Shown here in pieces: positions 1 to 10,998 of a DNA stretch of 64,000 nt. Position 1 is the stretch's first letter. The number at the start of each line of letters is the position of its first letter. Source of the DNA: Spirodela intermedia (taxonomy: Eukaryota > Streptophyta > Magnoliopsida > Alismatales > Araceae); NCBI GenBank assembly GCA_902729315.2, contig LR746268.1:4891501-4955500 (forward strand). The letters run 5' to 3'. Position numbers and translations under genes: made by a program. The notes below the pieces were generated by a model. The model was not told the DNA's origin and did not search any database. It worked only from the letters and a program-made list of their open reading frames with translations.

Positions 1-70
1 TGTAGTTAAAGTTTGAACAGATCCTGTCAATGTCCTCGTCAGTTAGGCCTGACTTTCGGTCTGAATACCC
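1..70 (-). CDS. possible exon of an unidentified gene, cut by the left window edge
   Basis: On the minus strand an AG acceptor at 72-71 is followed by an open stretch from 70 to the window edge. Its peptide begins GYSDRKSGLTDEDID and is hydrophilic and coding-like. A possible first exon lies upstream with an ATG at 223 (peptide begins MTEMDPSNELFR), but I could not choose a donor that joins the two in phase. I do not recognise the family. It may be chance; the 3' part lies outside the window. Confidence 0.22.
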
Positions 71-602
71 CTATTCAACATCTGATTTCTGCCATGAGAG
101 CTATCATCTTCAGGACGAAGTTTGGAGATTTCCCCGATGGGGAGGTGGGCCGCGGCGGCACCGACGACCAGCGGGCTCCCTCCCCGTGCGAAACAGTTCA
201 TTGGAGGGATCCATCTCCGTCATGCCGCCAGGGGCCGGATAGTTGCTGTCATGAGTGGAAGAGATGATGACACCGCGCACTTAAGGCCCGCTTGGGAGCG
301 GAGGAGGAGGCGGGGACGGCGCCGCCGTTGTGGCCCGTCTACCTCGTTGAGGGGGCTGTGGGGGTGACGGTGCGCGGAGTCCTGCCGGAGCAGCGCCGGT
401 TATATCTCGGAGGCAACTAACCGCCATTTCCCGTCGGTTCAGCGAGGAGGTTTTTATGCATGAAAGCGACGCTCGACGTGCCCCGGCGGAAGCTGAGTTG
501 GTGTCTGTTCATTTGTACGCTGGCGCAATGCGGGACAGTAGGCCCCTCTTCTCCATGCAGAGAGAGACAGGAGAGAAAGAGATAGATGGAGATATATATA
601 TT

Positions 603-603
<1 letters not shown>

Positions 604-637
<34 letters not shown>
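604..637. repeat. (AG)n microsatellite, ~34 bp
   Basis: An uninterrupted AG dinucleotide tract, preceded by a short TA-rich run (590-603). Confidence 0.95.
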
Positions 638-643
<6 letters not shown>

Positions 644-1405
644 GCTGCTAAGGGAGCCAGAGTCATATTCTGGCAGGTCTGGTGAGACCCGGGAAGCCAA
701 AGGTTCCAGAAGACTAAAACTTCGGATCATGATGATGTTATCGTGGCATTGCCAGTTTTCCTCTTTGGGTTCAACTAGAAACCAGAAAACCCGCATCTTG
801 AGGGCAGATTTTCTAGAAATGAATCATCTTTGCCATCTCTGACTTTAAGAAAACCCTGCCGACTATCCTGATCAGGCAATTCCTACTAGTTTCTCGATGC
901 CATCAATGACCAGCATGGGCACCAGGGCCATCTGATTTGATGTGGACCAATTAGCATAAGAATATTCGAGCCACTGGTTACCCAGAATAGAAATAATAAT
1001 CATGATAATGACGCTGATAGACGCCCTTCTCATAATGTCAAGGAGGCGCTGTAATTCAAGTGGCCGCTGTGCCCTTGAAGGATATACACGTGTTGGACAT
1101 GGAGGACATTTGAAGAAATGGGGCATCAATGTCTCCCCCTCAGAGGGAGAACCCATCCTCGGTGTAGGCCCGGTTGCCGTCATAGATAAGATCTAGAGAG
1201 AGAAAATGGAACGGAGGATCTCCACAGGTGGGCCCGGAGCATCTCTATCAGGCACGAGGGATATAATCGTCTGTCATTGTCTACCGTTTTAAAAGCATCA
1301 ATTGGCCAGGTTCGCGAAGACCCACTCGAGGCCGGTTGTCTTTTCCAAGGTCTGGACTCGGAGGGATGCATGAGTCTAGATTTGGACCCATCACAAATAC
1401 AAACA

Positions 1406-1409
<4 letters not shown>

Positions 1410-1436
<27 letters not shown>
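1410..1436. repeat. (GA)n microsatellite, ~27 bp
   Basis: An uninterrupted GA dinucleotide tract in intergenic DNA. Confidence 0.95.
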
Positions 1437-2538
1437 TTAAACGATTCAATACATTAATATCGGAGGAAAAGCTAAGCTGCCGACATCTAGACAAGACCCA
1501 TTCAAATTCGGCCCTGTTCAAATCAGAGAACCCATTAAAGGTCCTTAGTGGCGCATGGTACGAGGGTGATAGCTTGAAAAGATAATAATGGGTTTAGTCC
1601 GAAGAAAAACTTGGAAGATGAGATCAAGGTTGACAGGAGATCTGTAAAGATATGGATTTAAATTTATCACGGCTGATTAGGGTAGGAGTTGCCCATTCTG
1701 AAGCTGAATCGGATGCCTTGACGTTCTATCAGATATTTTTCGGGCCATTCTTAGCCGAACGAGATGATTATTATTATTTTTCGTGCCACTAAATAAAAGA
1801 TTAAATAACAGATTTAATATTAGTTTTAGGGTATACGGCATCTTTCATCGGATTGGTGGTGTGAATTAAAAAGAGAAGAGTCGGTTTATGTTTCTCTCTC
1901 TAAGGAGTTCAATTAAAAATGCTCGGAAATGATTGAGTTGATTAAGTTCTTACAGAATTGATTTGTTTCTATGTTAATTTCAACCGCAAATTCAGAGAGG
2001 CGAAAAACTAATCTTGAGAAATATTGATCGGATCCCAAGCTGCATCAGCCTAATTTCATTGGAAATATATCACCTTGTAATCAACACACATGCTTGATTA
2101 AAATCAAAACACCAGAAATAGCAGCCATCGTCCAGCATAATTCATTAAAATAAAGATGGGTTTACAAGAAAAATTCAAAAATTCCGATCAAAGGCACTTA
2201 CTTATTCATACTGTCCATCACATTATTGTAATTAACAAATGAAAATATCTCTGAACGAAATCAGATCGTCCTAAAAAATCAAGGAAACCAATGCACCCAC
2301 ACAGCCCGCCTGGCCTCCTTTTAGTAAATTTAGCCAAAAAAGGCTTGAAGAAACGTTGAATTCCACGCCAAATAACATAATATGGTGAAGATCATAAGAT
2401 TGGTTTGTTTTCTCATGAATCATACAAGGCATGCCACTTCCACCAGCAGATTTTTGTTTCTCCCTGTTCAGATAAAGCTTACACCTAATCGGATGCCTGT
2501 ATAGCCACCGCATAATATGAATGAAGGAAGCTGGATGC

Positions 2539-5500
2539 TCATCTTGGCGGCGCTGGCGGGGGTGGAAGGTGAGATTTTGCCATCCCCACCCAGACGACGA
2601 TACCAACAGCTAGAATTATCCATCCACATATGTCATACTTGAGATCACTGCTTTTCTTATTCTTGGACACCTGAGGTGAGCAGATCATAACTTGTTTAGC
2701 ATTCGGACAGTAAGTAATAGCAAAAAACACTCAAAACTAGGGTCAGAAGACAGCGCGAAATTGACCGAAGGGGCTACTGTGTTTGATTGGCGTTTCAATC
2801 AATTTCTGAGGTGATTAATCCCTCCATACCAAGAGGTCCAAAATATTCTGTTCCAGTCAGATGGGCCAAAATATTAGAGAAATCAAATGTTCTCCTCTAA
2901 ATGCCTGTTTTAATACTGGGCGGGAGCGTAGGCAAGTGGCGCAAATCATTGAATTCGATTTGCGTTCCCCATGCTCTTTCCTTTTGTGACGTGTTGTGGG
3001 GTGGATGGGGGCTTGAGAGGAGGAAGTGATGCAAAGAGAGGACAACTTGAGAAGTGGAGCGGGGGAGAAGGAGGTGAGTGGATGGAGATGGACAGGGATG
3101 GGAATGGAGGGCCAGGTTAATCCAAGCAGGTCAGTTAAGAATACATGGCAACAGTTTTCGGCCGAGTAGAGTTTTAAGCAGGTCATGGAGACTCGGAGCA
3201 GGCCCAACCCAACGACACAACTAATTTCCCTGAAGAGATCATTCTAAAAGAAGAGCGCCTAGTTATCATATGATTTTTGTCACTCAGATTTGAATAAGTT
3301 CCAAGACATTGAAATTTCTACACCGCAGAGAAGCTCGGTTGGCCAAGCTCTACAATGATTAAAATAAAATATTTTCATTTTTTAAAAAAAATCCAGTCTA
3401 AGATATTGCAGTTCAATGTGTGCCTAGTAATTACCAACATAACGCGGAGTGTTAATAATAAAATTCACTAAGACACGGAAAACACACGGAAAATTCACAT
3501 AAACATTAATGGAATACAAACGATGCCTAGGTAGCATGGTTTATCTCGTGTGGCAGAGGTTCTATGAAAATGGCTTGCGTTGTTTGTGAAATAACACTTT
3601 CCCATCATTCATCTAAGGGTAGTATTTTTGCACCTTTCATAACCGAAGGGAAACATAGTTCAAAATGATGGATAGGTAACATCAGTAGCTTTAGTCGCTA
3701 AACGTGACAAGACTTTGGTGAATGGTTAGTTTCATTGCAAGACTTTTTCTTCAGCATAAATCCTTGAGTGGTGCCAACATGAACTTTATAGCAAAAAGAA
3801 GCCATCAATCAATTGCCGGATGAATAATGTAAACAATCAACTAATATTAATGTGCATGAAAAATGAGAAAATTTGTGGAATGCCAATATATTCCTATCCA
3901 CAGATCTTATGAATAGCTGGTAAGCAGTCTCATTGTGAAAAAGCATAGAGCCAAATGGAAGAAAAGGACATTTTCCTCGCAAAAGATGGGTCTCTTTCCA
4001 TTCAAAATGGAGTAATGAAATTTAAGAAATAAATAAATTTACGAACCCCAGGCGAGAATGAGGATATATATTTCTTGGGCACTTTGGATTGTTTTCATTT
4101 TATTTTTTGGGCTTTATCTACTAAAAAGGAAGACCAAGCATAAACAAGTGGGCTTTTTATGATCTTATTCAAAAAAATAGATTAGATCCTATCCTGCAGT
4201 TCATTATACGACTAGTGCTGTAATGTCTATTTCCAAATGGTCTACTTCCCCTATAATGGCAGCCACAACGATGATGATAATGTAAGACAACCCTAGCGAG
4301 GGAAGCAATGTGAAGGTGCTGTGGAGACATTGACAAAGGAGAAATGGAAATTATACAGAGCGTGTTGCTGAACAGCTGGAGTGATGGGCGTGCAGGTAAA
4401 TGATAGAATACTAGCAATCTTAGTGCTAAGATTGGGCCCTCTTGACAGCGGTTGAGGAAAGTGGTCCCATGACTGGTAACTCATCTCCTTCCGTCATGTC
4501 CTCAGGAACCAGCATTTATTTAATGGCATCATAATATTGGATTTATTCTATTTCCTAGACTCCAACTGACTTGAAAATCCAGCCAGCCTAGACAGAAAAA
4601 TAAGGGAACCCAGTCATCAATCCTACACACCGCAGTTGATATTATGGATTGGAAAAGAAAAACGACCTAAAGAAAGCAAAAGTATGCAGAAGCATCAATT
4701 GTTAAGATAAAGAAACAAAGGAGGGGCATTATTGATCCAGTCAGGTCGTAAGAGATATGGAAAAAAGAGAGTCCAGTAAAGTAAGTGGATCACCTGAATG
4801 AAAAAAAAAAAAAAAAAAAGTGATACCTATATGTCTAAAAATGACAACATGCCAACATGTGTTTCGATGGGCATTCAGAACACAATCCAGCAATGTTGCC
4901 TGCTCCCCACCCAGGCGAAGCTTATAATCCACAACTCATATGACGAATTGGGTTTGCCGGTCCCTCATTTACAACAACAAATGAGGGCGAACAACAAAAT
5001 CATTCCATTACAGGGAGCAAGATTCCTATAGCGTTCAAACTGGATCGCAGCTGGTCCCCATATAAATGCATGGAAAGCCCCCTGATCTTCAGAAGTGAAC
5101 AAAGCTACGATTTAAGGCCACAAAAACCAATGGCATTATAGCACGATTAAGATTGATAGCATATACAAAGTGGAACATATTTTGCAACATAATGAACATA
5201 ATATAAGATTGAAATGCTTAACAGGCAAATGCCAGATGAGTAAAAATTATGGGAGCAGAAAGCATATGCAGATCTTCGTAAAGCAAATGCTTACATTCGT
5301 ATTTGAAGTGGAGGGTGTTGCTGGGGCAGCTTGTTGACTGATAGCTTGCCTTTGGATCTCCAAATGAAGGTCAGGGGCCTGGGAAAACTTTACAACCAAA
5401 AAAAACCATAAGCAGACAAACATATAGAGGTGGCCACAGAACAGAACCCAAATTTAGAAAGGGATCACAGCTCAGCAAGGTAGACTGCATCAAAGGCAAA

Positions 5501-7315
5501 CTCTGAATACCAAAAACCCAATATTTACGTCATGTTTCGGCACCTATGTCATTTCAAATATGGGAGATTATTTCATGAAATGTTCTAGTCACATGGAAAA
5601 TGCTGTAACTAGCTGGAAAATGATGTGTTCTGCGAGCATACATGAGATCAAAAACAACAAGCTGAATGACTACATGATTAGAATATATAATGAGAAGGAC
5701 CGTTGAATAGGGAATATTTGCTTATTTCAAATGTTGACTAGGATTAAGATGAATGCAATACATCAAACTCTATATCTGCTCCAATCACAGCCTTTATTTT
5801 GTACTGAAGCATCATAACAAGGATGACTAGTACTGTGTCCGCAAACCTGGTAGTGAAAAATATCTCAAACAGAACCAAAACACACACAAGAAGGCTGCAT
5901 AAAAGATATAATAATATTCTAGTACAAATATAAGACATAATTTGGCTTGATTTCTGCAAATTAAAGGTGACCAGGGTCATTTCAAATTTTCTTGTCATTA
6001 TAATATATAATATATATTTAAATATACTATTTCTCCACAAACGGGACCAACCAATCGCAAAGAAGGGAACACGTAGAATGTTTTCCACGTAACTCTAACG
6101 CAATTCAAAGAATATACATTCTTCGTGTACAAGAAAGAAAACTCCCATCATGACAAAGAGAAAGCGACCAGAAAGGCTTTTAAAAAAAAAGAAGACAAAA
6201 AGTGTGCATTCTATTTCCTGTAAGGGATGAATGAGGCTTCATAAACTCGCGACCATACACTACAATTTTATCGGCTGTCCTGCTGGGAAAAGCCAGTATT
6301 CACGTGAGAATAAAATCTTACGCCATAACATGCATTCATTTAGCCGCTGCAGTCTAACACATGTTAATTAAAAAAAACCATTAGAACATAACAATTGTTT
6401 GTTAGAATTGACAATGACATTGATACTTGACCGGTATATTTCAGTAACAAGTGAGAACAAAAAAATGCAAATGGAAACGCATGCATGTAAATGGCAAATA
6501 TCAACAGAAGGAAAAAAAAAATTGCAGTTGAAGGCCCCCTTGAAAATACCTTTGCTGCGACTTCCAAAGATTTTAGATAAAGTTCATTCCCAGGGTCCTG
6601 TGGGAGATCCATTATTCATAAAACAATTGTCAGTATCAGAATGTCTTAAATGGATAAGTAGAGGACAAATCACCTCTTCCGCTGCTTTCTGGAAACATTC
6701 AACTGCCTTCGTGAAGTACGACTTCGCCATTTCCTGATCTACGGCGAGAAAGGCGTTGGAAGTGTGAGCGTTCCCCAAACACCAGAGGGTGTCATGCTTT
6801 CTCGGGTTAACCTCTAAAGCCTCCTCCAACCTCGAAATAGCCTCTGTCAAGAGATCGACAGTAAAATAAATCAAAGAAAACATTAAGAAGATCCGTTACA
6901 TGCTACAGAGCAATTGCAGAAAAGCTTTTCAGGTACCTCTCGTCCATAAAGCCAGTACAAAAAAACAGCAAGGAAGATGAAGATCAAGTTACCCGTCAAC
7001 ATCTTTATACACTCTGGACCATTCTGAAACTGTGATAACTCGAGAAGGGCACCTCCCCATCTCGTAAGATTCTGTATACGATCACAACAACGTAGAAAAA
7101 TGGAAAATACCATATCAGAAATACCGGACCAAGTAAAAGAAGAAAAACGGAATGTCGCACGCCGAGAGGTAAACAAATCATAGTCCGGGTCCAGGGAGTA
7201 TAGCGGCGGCACTCACGTCCGCATCGAGTGGGTTGCTGGCGTAGTGCGCCTCCGAGGTCTTGCGGGCGTGCTCGAAGAAGAGGAGCCTGTCGAACTCGCT
7301 CGCTTGCAAATCCAT
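2539..7315 (-). CDS. TOM20: TOM20, mitochondrial import receptor subunit (plant type), six exons
   Basis: This is the outer-membrane receptor that recognises mitochondrial presequences and passes precursors to the TOM pore. Minus-strand coding exons are 7315-7217, 7071-6993, 6843-6674, 6597-6550, 5378-5295 and 2670-2539. All introns are GT-AG and phases close, giving 203 residues, the usual size for plant TOM20. The start [20 protein letters not shown] is the family N-terminus. A TPR-like helical region covers roughly residues 20-135 ([36 protein letters not shown]). A linker rich in Q, A, P, T and S follows. One C-terminal membrane helix spans about 175-191 ([16 protein letters not shown]), with a proline-rich tail ending APPR. 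This tail-anchored topology is characteristic of plants and opposite to animal and fungal TOM20. Intron 5 is about 2.6 kb and much longer than the others. Identity is secure; which paralogue it is cannot be told. Confidence 0.95.
2671..5294 (-). other. TOM20 intron 5 (large, AT-rich)
   Basis: This 2.6-kb intron separates the Q/A/P linker exon from the membrane-anchor exon. It has a GT donor at 5294 and a CAG acceptor ending at 2671. It includes a homopolymer A run at 4799-4819 and several short frames on both strands that I judge to be chance. I see no nested gene and no recognisable transposon domain. Confidence 0.8.
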
Positions 7316-8915
7316 ACTCGATCCTCCCGCGCTCCCCTCCACCTTCTCCTCCCCCCTCTCGAACCCTAATCAGAAGTCACCTTAACTGACCTTTCAGCCC
7401 CCTCCCCCGGGCCGACCGCCCAACGGTCGAGCGGCCGGATCGGTCAGACCGGGCGATTCGACTTCCTCTGAAAATAAAAATAAATTAAAGTTAATATATA
7501 ATCATATTATTCTGTTAAGGATACTAAAAATAAATTTCCAGACGAGTCTTTAATTATCCTCCATAAATAAGGGTTTTCGCTAAAAACCCATTTTTGGTCA
7601 GCTTCTATTCTTTTCGCCCATTACGTTGGCCTCAAATTAGCCCACTAAATTGTCAAAAATGGCCCAATTAGCCCAATTAACCACCCGGAGAGGCGGCCCA
7701 ATAAACCAGCTCTCAGCCGTAAGTGATAGATCTATCCGGCTCTACGAGATGCCGGAGTTGACATTCGGTGTTACTGATGTCGTATCGGGAAATCTTGCTG
7801 GAGTCAACCCCCCGGGGTCAAATACGCATGATTTTTACATTTTTTATATATATTTTGAGACGAAAAGGGGCTTCCGGGGCACATTTTATCCCAAAGCAAT
7901 TTATTTTTAGGGCCACGAAGATAAAAAGTAAGAAACAAGATTGATCTTCACGACGCCAGACGACCTATCTAACGTGGTTTGAAACGTTACATCCGAGGGT
8001 TGACTTGTTAGCTACTAGCGTCCAACCCCGGATGCGATTTTGCTATTTCCAGCAAAAACCACCCTTCGAAACCACATGGACCCAGAAATCAAGTCACAAA
8101 ACAGGGGAAATAAATTACACGGGTTGACCGTGTTGCTCACCTTACGCGCGTTCTCTCTCTCTCTCTCTGTGGCCAGAGCATGGGAGGCTCCATCTTGAAG
8201 AACGAAAACAGAGGGAAGGAGACGGGGGAGGGGGGGAAGAGGTGGAGTCAGTAGGGAGCATGGCTGCCGGTGTTATTCCCTCCACACCTTCTGACTCTCC
8301 GGCCGCATTCTTTAATCCCCCGTCTAAATCAAGTGCCACCATTATCCACCGCCACTGGCCCCAGCATTCCGGTCGAGTCCATGCCGGAGCGTGAGCCCTC
8401 CTTGACTGGTTCAACATGCTTCCTGCAGCGTCCCTCTTCCTCCCCTCCCTCTCTCTCTCTCTAACTACCTCTCTTCCTGTCCATCTCTGTCGCTATCTCC
8501 ACGGCCGGGAAAGCCGGTCAGAGCTCGACGGCTCTTCTCCGCCGCTGCCTGCCTGCCTTCGTCTTCCCCTTCCTCCGCCGCCCCCCCTCCGCCTCTCCTG
8601 AGGGATTGATGGGCGGCGTAAGGAAACATCGCCGCAGCACATGCTCTTGGCATTATCCGCGGCGGTGGCGGGGCCCCGGGAGGATGGCAGAGGCCCTGCC
8701 TGCGGCGGCGATTTTGAGGGGGAAGACCCAGATTTCCGTTGGATCTCAGAGAGATGGGGCCAGGACTGTAGATGGTGGTGGCGCCGCCGTGTTCAACATA
8801 CATCATATGCGGACAGTCTCTAGCTGTTTGTTCTACGGATCGAAGGAAGATAAATAAATAATTTGAGAGAAGAACGGGGGAAAAGGGGGTCTTTTTTTCT
8901 TTCTACCCCACCCCT
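7316..8915. other. intergenic between the TOM20 5' end and the F-box gene 3' end
   Basis: TOM20 regulatory sequence is expected in the first several hundred bases, including a C-rich stretch around 7320-7450. A CT microsatellite lies at 8152-8169. Frames between 8142 and 8857 overlap each other on both strands, are low-complexity and match nothing I recognise; part is probably the 3' UTR of the F-box gene. Confidence 0.5.
8152..8169. repeat. (CT)n microsatellite, ~18 bp
   Basis: A short CT dinucleotide tract, followed from 8215 by a purine-rich strand (GGGGGAGG-like). Confidence 0.9.
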
Positions 8916-10155
8916 TCAGTCGAAGAGAGGGCCGACGGGCGGCGCTTCACGGGGGGGGAAGGCAGCGGCGCCGGCATCCTCGCCGTCGGGAGGGCGCCAC
9001 CTGTCCAGGGGGGCGCAATAGCGTTTGTGGCGGAGCTTCCAGTCGAGCGCCTGGCAGGCGCGGGAGCAGTAGTTGACCGCGCCGCAGACAGAGCACCGGC
9101 GGAACTCGTGAGGCCTCGTCTCCGGCCGGCCGCAGGCCACGTGAGAGCAGAGCCGCAGTCCAAACCGGAGCCCGTTGACCTCCTTGAACCCCGGGGAGCC
9201 GAACCAGTCGGCCAGGAAGCGGTTCGCCGGGTGGGGCTCCGGCGCCGGCACGTTGCAGCCGAAATCGCTCAGCAGGGGGCAACCCGCCGCCGCCGCCGCC
9301 GCCCGCCAGCGGTGGGCGTGCGGCGGGCATGCCGCCGTCCACGGCGGTGTGCCGCCGGAGGAGGACATCACCGAGGCGAGCTCGCTGGCGTTGGCCTGCA
9401 CGAGGAACCGGCGTCCCTCCGCCACGTTCTGTCGGACCCCGTAGCCGTCCTGCAGGCAGTGGCCGAGCTCGCGGAGGGCGTCGACATGGCCGAGGAAAGC
9501 CGCGCGGGCGCAGAGCGCGACGCCGGCGCGGAGGTTCTTGTCGTTCTTGGATCCGCCGCTGCCGTTGAACTGGATGACCGCGAGGGAGTAGAGCGAGGCG
9601 GCGTGAGACCCGATGGCGGCCTTCGCCATAAGCGCCGCCCCGCTGCTGCGGCAGTCCGGCAGGCAGTAGAACCGGATCTGCAGGGAAGATGAAGAGCAGG
9701 GATTCCTGAGGATCGCTCCCCTATTTCTGAATACGGATTCTGGGGGTACTGCGAGGAGGGATTGAGATGAACGAACCATGCCCAATATGTAGCAAGCCTC
9801 CAGGTTGCCGGCGTCAACGCACATCTTGAGGAAGAGATGAGCGGAGGGCGACCAGTTCTTAGCCCGGACGGCGAGGGACCTGGCCGAGGCCTTGGAGAGG
9901 ACGAGGGGATTCGTGAGCAAGCCCCTTAGTCTCTTGCATCTGCATTCAAAATATAGCGGATGAATCAGAAGAACAGAGGGCAAAATCTTCAACCCAGAAG
10001 CAAAAATACTGTCGCAGGGCGCCTCGCCGTACGTTAGCATCACGTTGACGAGATTGGAGGGGGCGGAGGCGGCGGAGCTCAGCCTGCAGAGGATCGACAC
10101 CACGATGTCATCCGGCAAGCCTTCGAAGAGGTCCAGGCCGGATGTGTTCTCTCGA

Positions 10156-10190
<35 letters not shown>

Positions 10191-10454
10191 ATCCCCCTCC
10201 TGCTCTCTGGCGAGCCCCGCTTCGGACAACCTGTTCTCTGGCGGGGGAGCCCTCGGCCTTTTCCACCCGCCACCGCCGCCTTCTTCCTCCTCTCTCCACC
10301 GACTGCAGGGCCTCCTCTTCCTCTCCCTGCAAGGGCAAGATGCCCCTCCCTCTCCTTGGGTCCTCCCCTTCGTCTGGCTCGCACCGTTCGGCGACGCCGG
10401 AGCGCCGCCGGCTTCGGCGTCGCCGCCAGGATAGCAGAAACTCCTCGTTCGCAT
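8916..10454 (-). CDS. F-box protein with C-terminal MYND zinc finger (At1g67340-like), three exons
   Basis: This is a probable substrate receptor of an SCF ubiquitin ligase. Minus-strand exons are 10454-10033, 9939-9777 and 9677-8916, giving 448 residues. After the start MRTRSFCYPGG comes a low-complexity acidic/basic segment. A 12-alanine run (GCC codons, 10190-10155) follows, then an F-box at about 107-155 (LDLFEGLPDDIVVSILCRLSS). The middle contains Sel1/HCP-like repeats (ASLYSLAVIQFNGSGG, HVDALRELGHCLQDGYGV, EGRRFLVQANA). The C-terminal MYND finger has CSHVACGRPE, RRCSVCGAVNYCSRACQ and HKRYC. The ATG at 10454 is preferred over a longer in-frame frame starting at 10598, because a TATA box sits at 10525-10517 and the longer version would translate a GA microsatellite upstream of it. 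Both introns (93 and 99 nt) are multiples of three and stop-free. The real substrate is unknown. Confidence 0.93.
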
Positions 10455-10516
10455 CACGGCGCGCCCAAGAGATACGACCATCTCAGTGCCCGGCACGGCC
10501 CTGGAAGGAGAAGCGC

Positions 10517-10525
10517 TTATATATA
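10517..10525 (-). promoter_or_regulatory. TATA box of the F-box/MYND gene
   Basis: On the minus strand this reads TATATATAA, about 63-71 bases upstream of the ATG at 10454. That would put transcription start near 10490 and leave a short 5' UTR. A GA tract (10548-10568) lies just upstream of it. Confidence 0.6.
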
Positions 10526-10547
10526 CCCTTACCATCAACTGAACAGA

Positions 10548-10568
10548 AGAGAGAGAGAGAGAGAGAGA
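10548..10568. repeat. (GA)n microsatellite in the F-box gene promoter
   Basis: A GA tract just upstream of the inferred TATA box. It could be a site for plant GAGA-binding BPC factors, or simply a microsatellite. Confidence 0.9.
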
Positions 10569-10946
10569 AAGAGGTTTCAGAGGGGGTTGCCATAACACGA
10601 AATCAATGCAAGATGAACGCCCGGTCTGGGGTCGTTTCCATTAGGAAAACCTCTCCTGCCGACGAATATTTTAAGTTAATAATTAATATTACTTCGCGTC
10701 CGTCGGATCTTCGCCGGGGGGAGGACGAGTCACGACGGACGACTCGTCGACTCGACTCGCCGGAGTGGGCTGACCGGGACCAGCGCGAGCGAAACCGGTT
10801 TCGTTATGCTGCCGTGGCCCTCGCGACCCGGAAGACCCGACTCGCCAGGGTACCGCAGAACGAAAGCTGCCATCCCCGACACTCTCTGCCGCCCTTCCCT
10901 TCCTCTTCCTCCTCGTTCAATCCGAGCAGCCGTTGGAGGACGAGGA

Positions 10947-10953
<7 letters not shown>

Positions 10954-10995
<42 letters not shown>
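10954..10995. repeat. (CT)n microsatellite, ~42 bp
   Basis: An uninterrupted CT tract about 500 bp upstream of the F-box/MYND gene start. Confidence 0.95.

Positions 10996-10998
<3 letters not shown>

Larger units (their letters stand above)
224..2538. other. intergenic, no recognisable gene
   Basis: The stretch holds two GA microsatellites (604-637 and 1410-1436), a CACGTG G-box-like hexamer near 1087, and increasingly AT-rich DNA towards the 3' end of TOM20. The open frames here are short, overlap on both strands, and in part only translate the GA tracts. I see no conserved protein motif. Confidence 0.6.

Noticed and set aside
9027-9692. 221-codon plus-strand frame
   Set aside because: It is antisense to the conserved F-box/MYND exon 3 and only reflects GC-rich codons of that gene.
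10455-10598. 48-residue N-terminal extension of the F-box/MYND protein
   Set aside because: It would translate a GA microsatellite and a TATA box; homologues start MRTR, matching the ATG at 10454.
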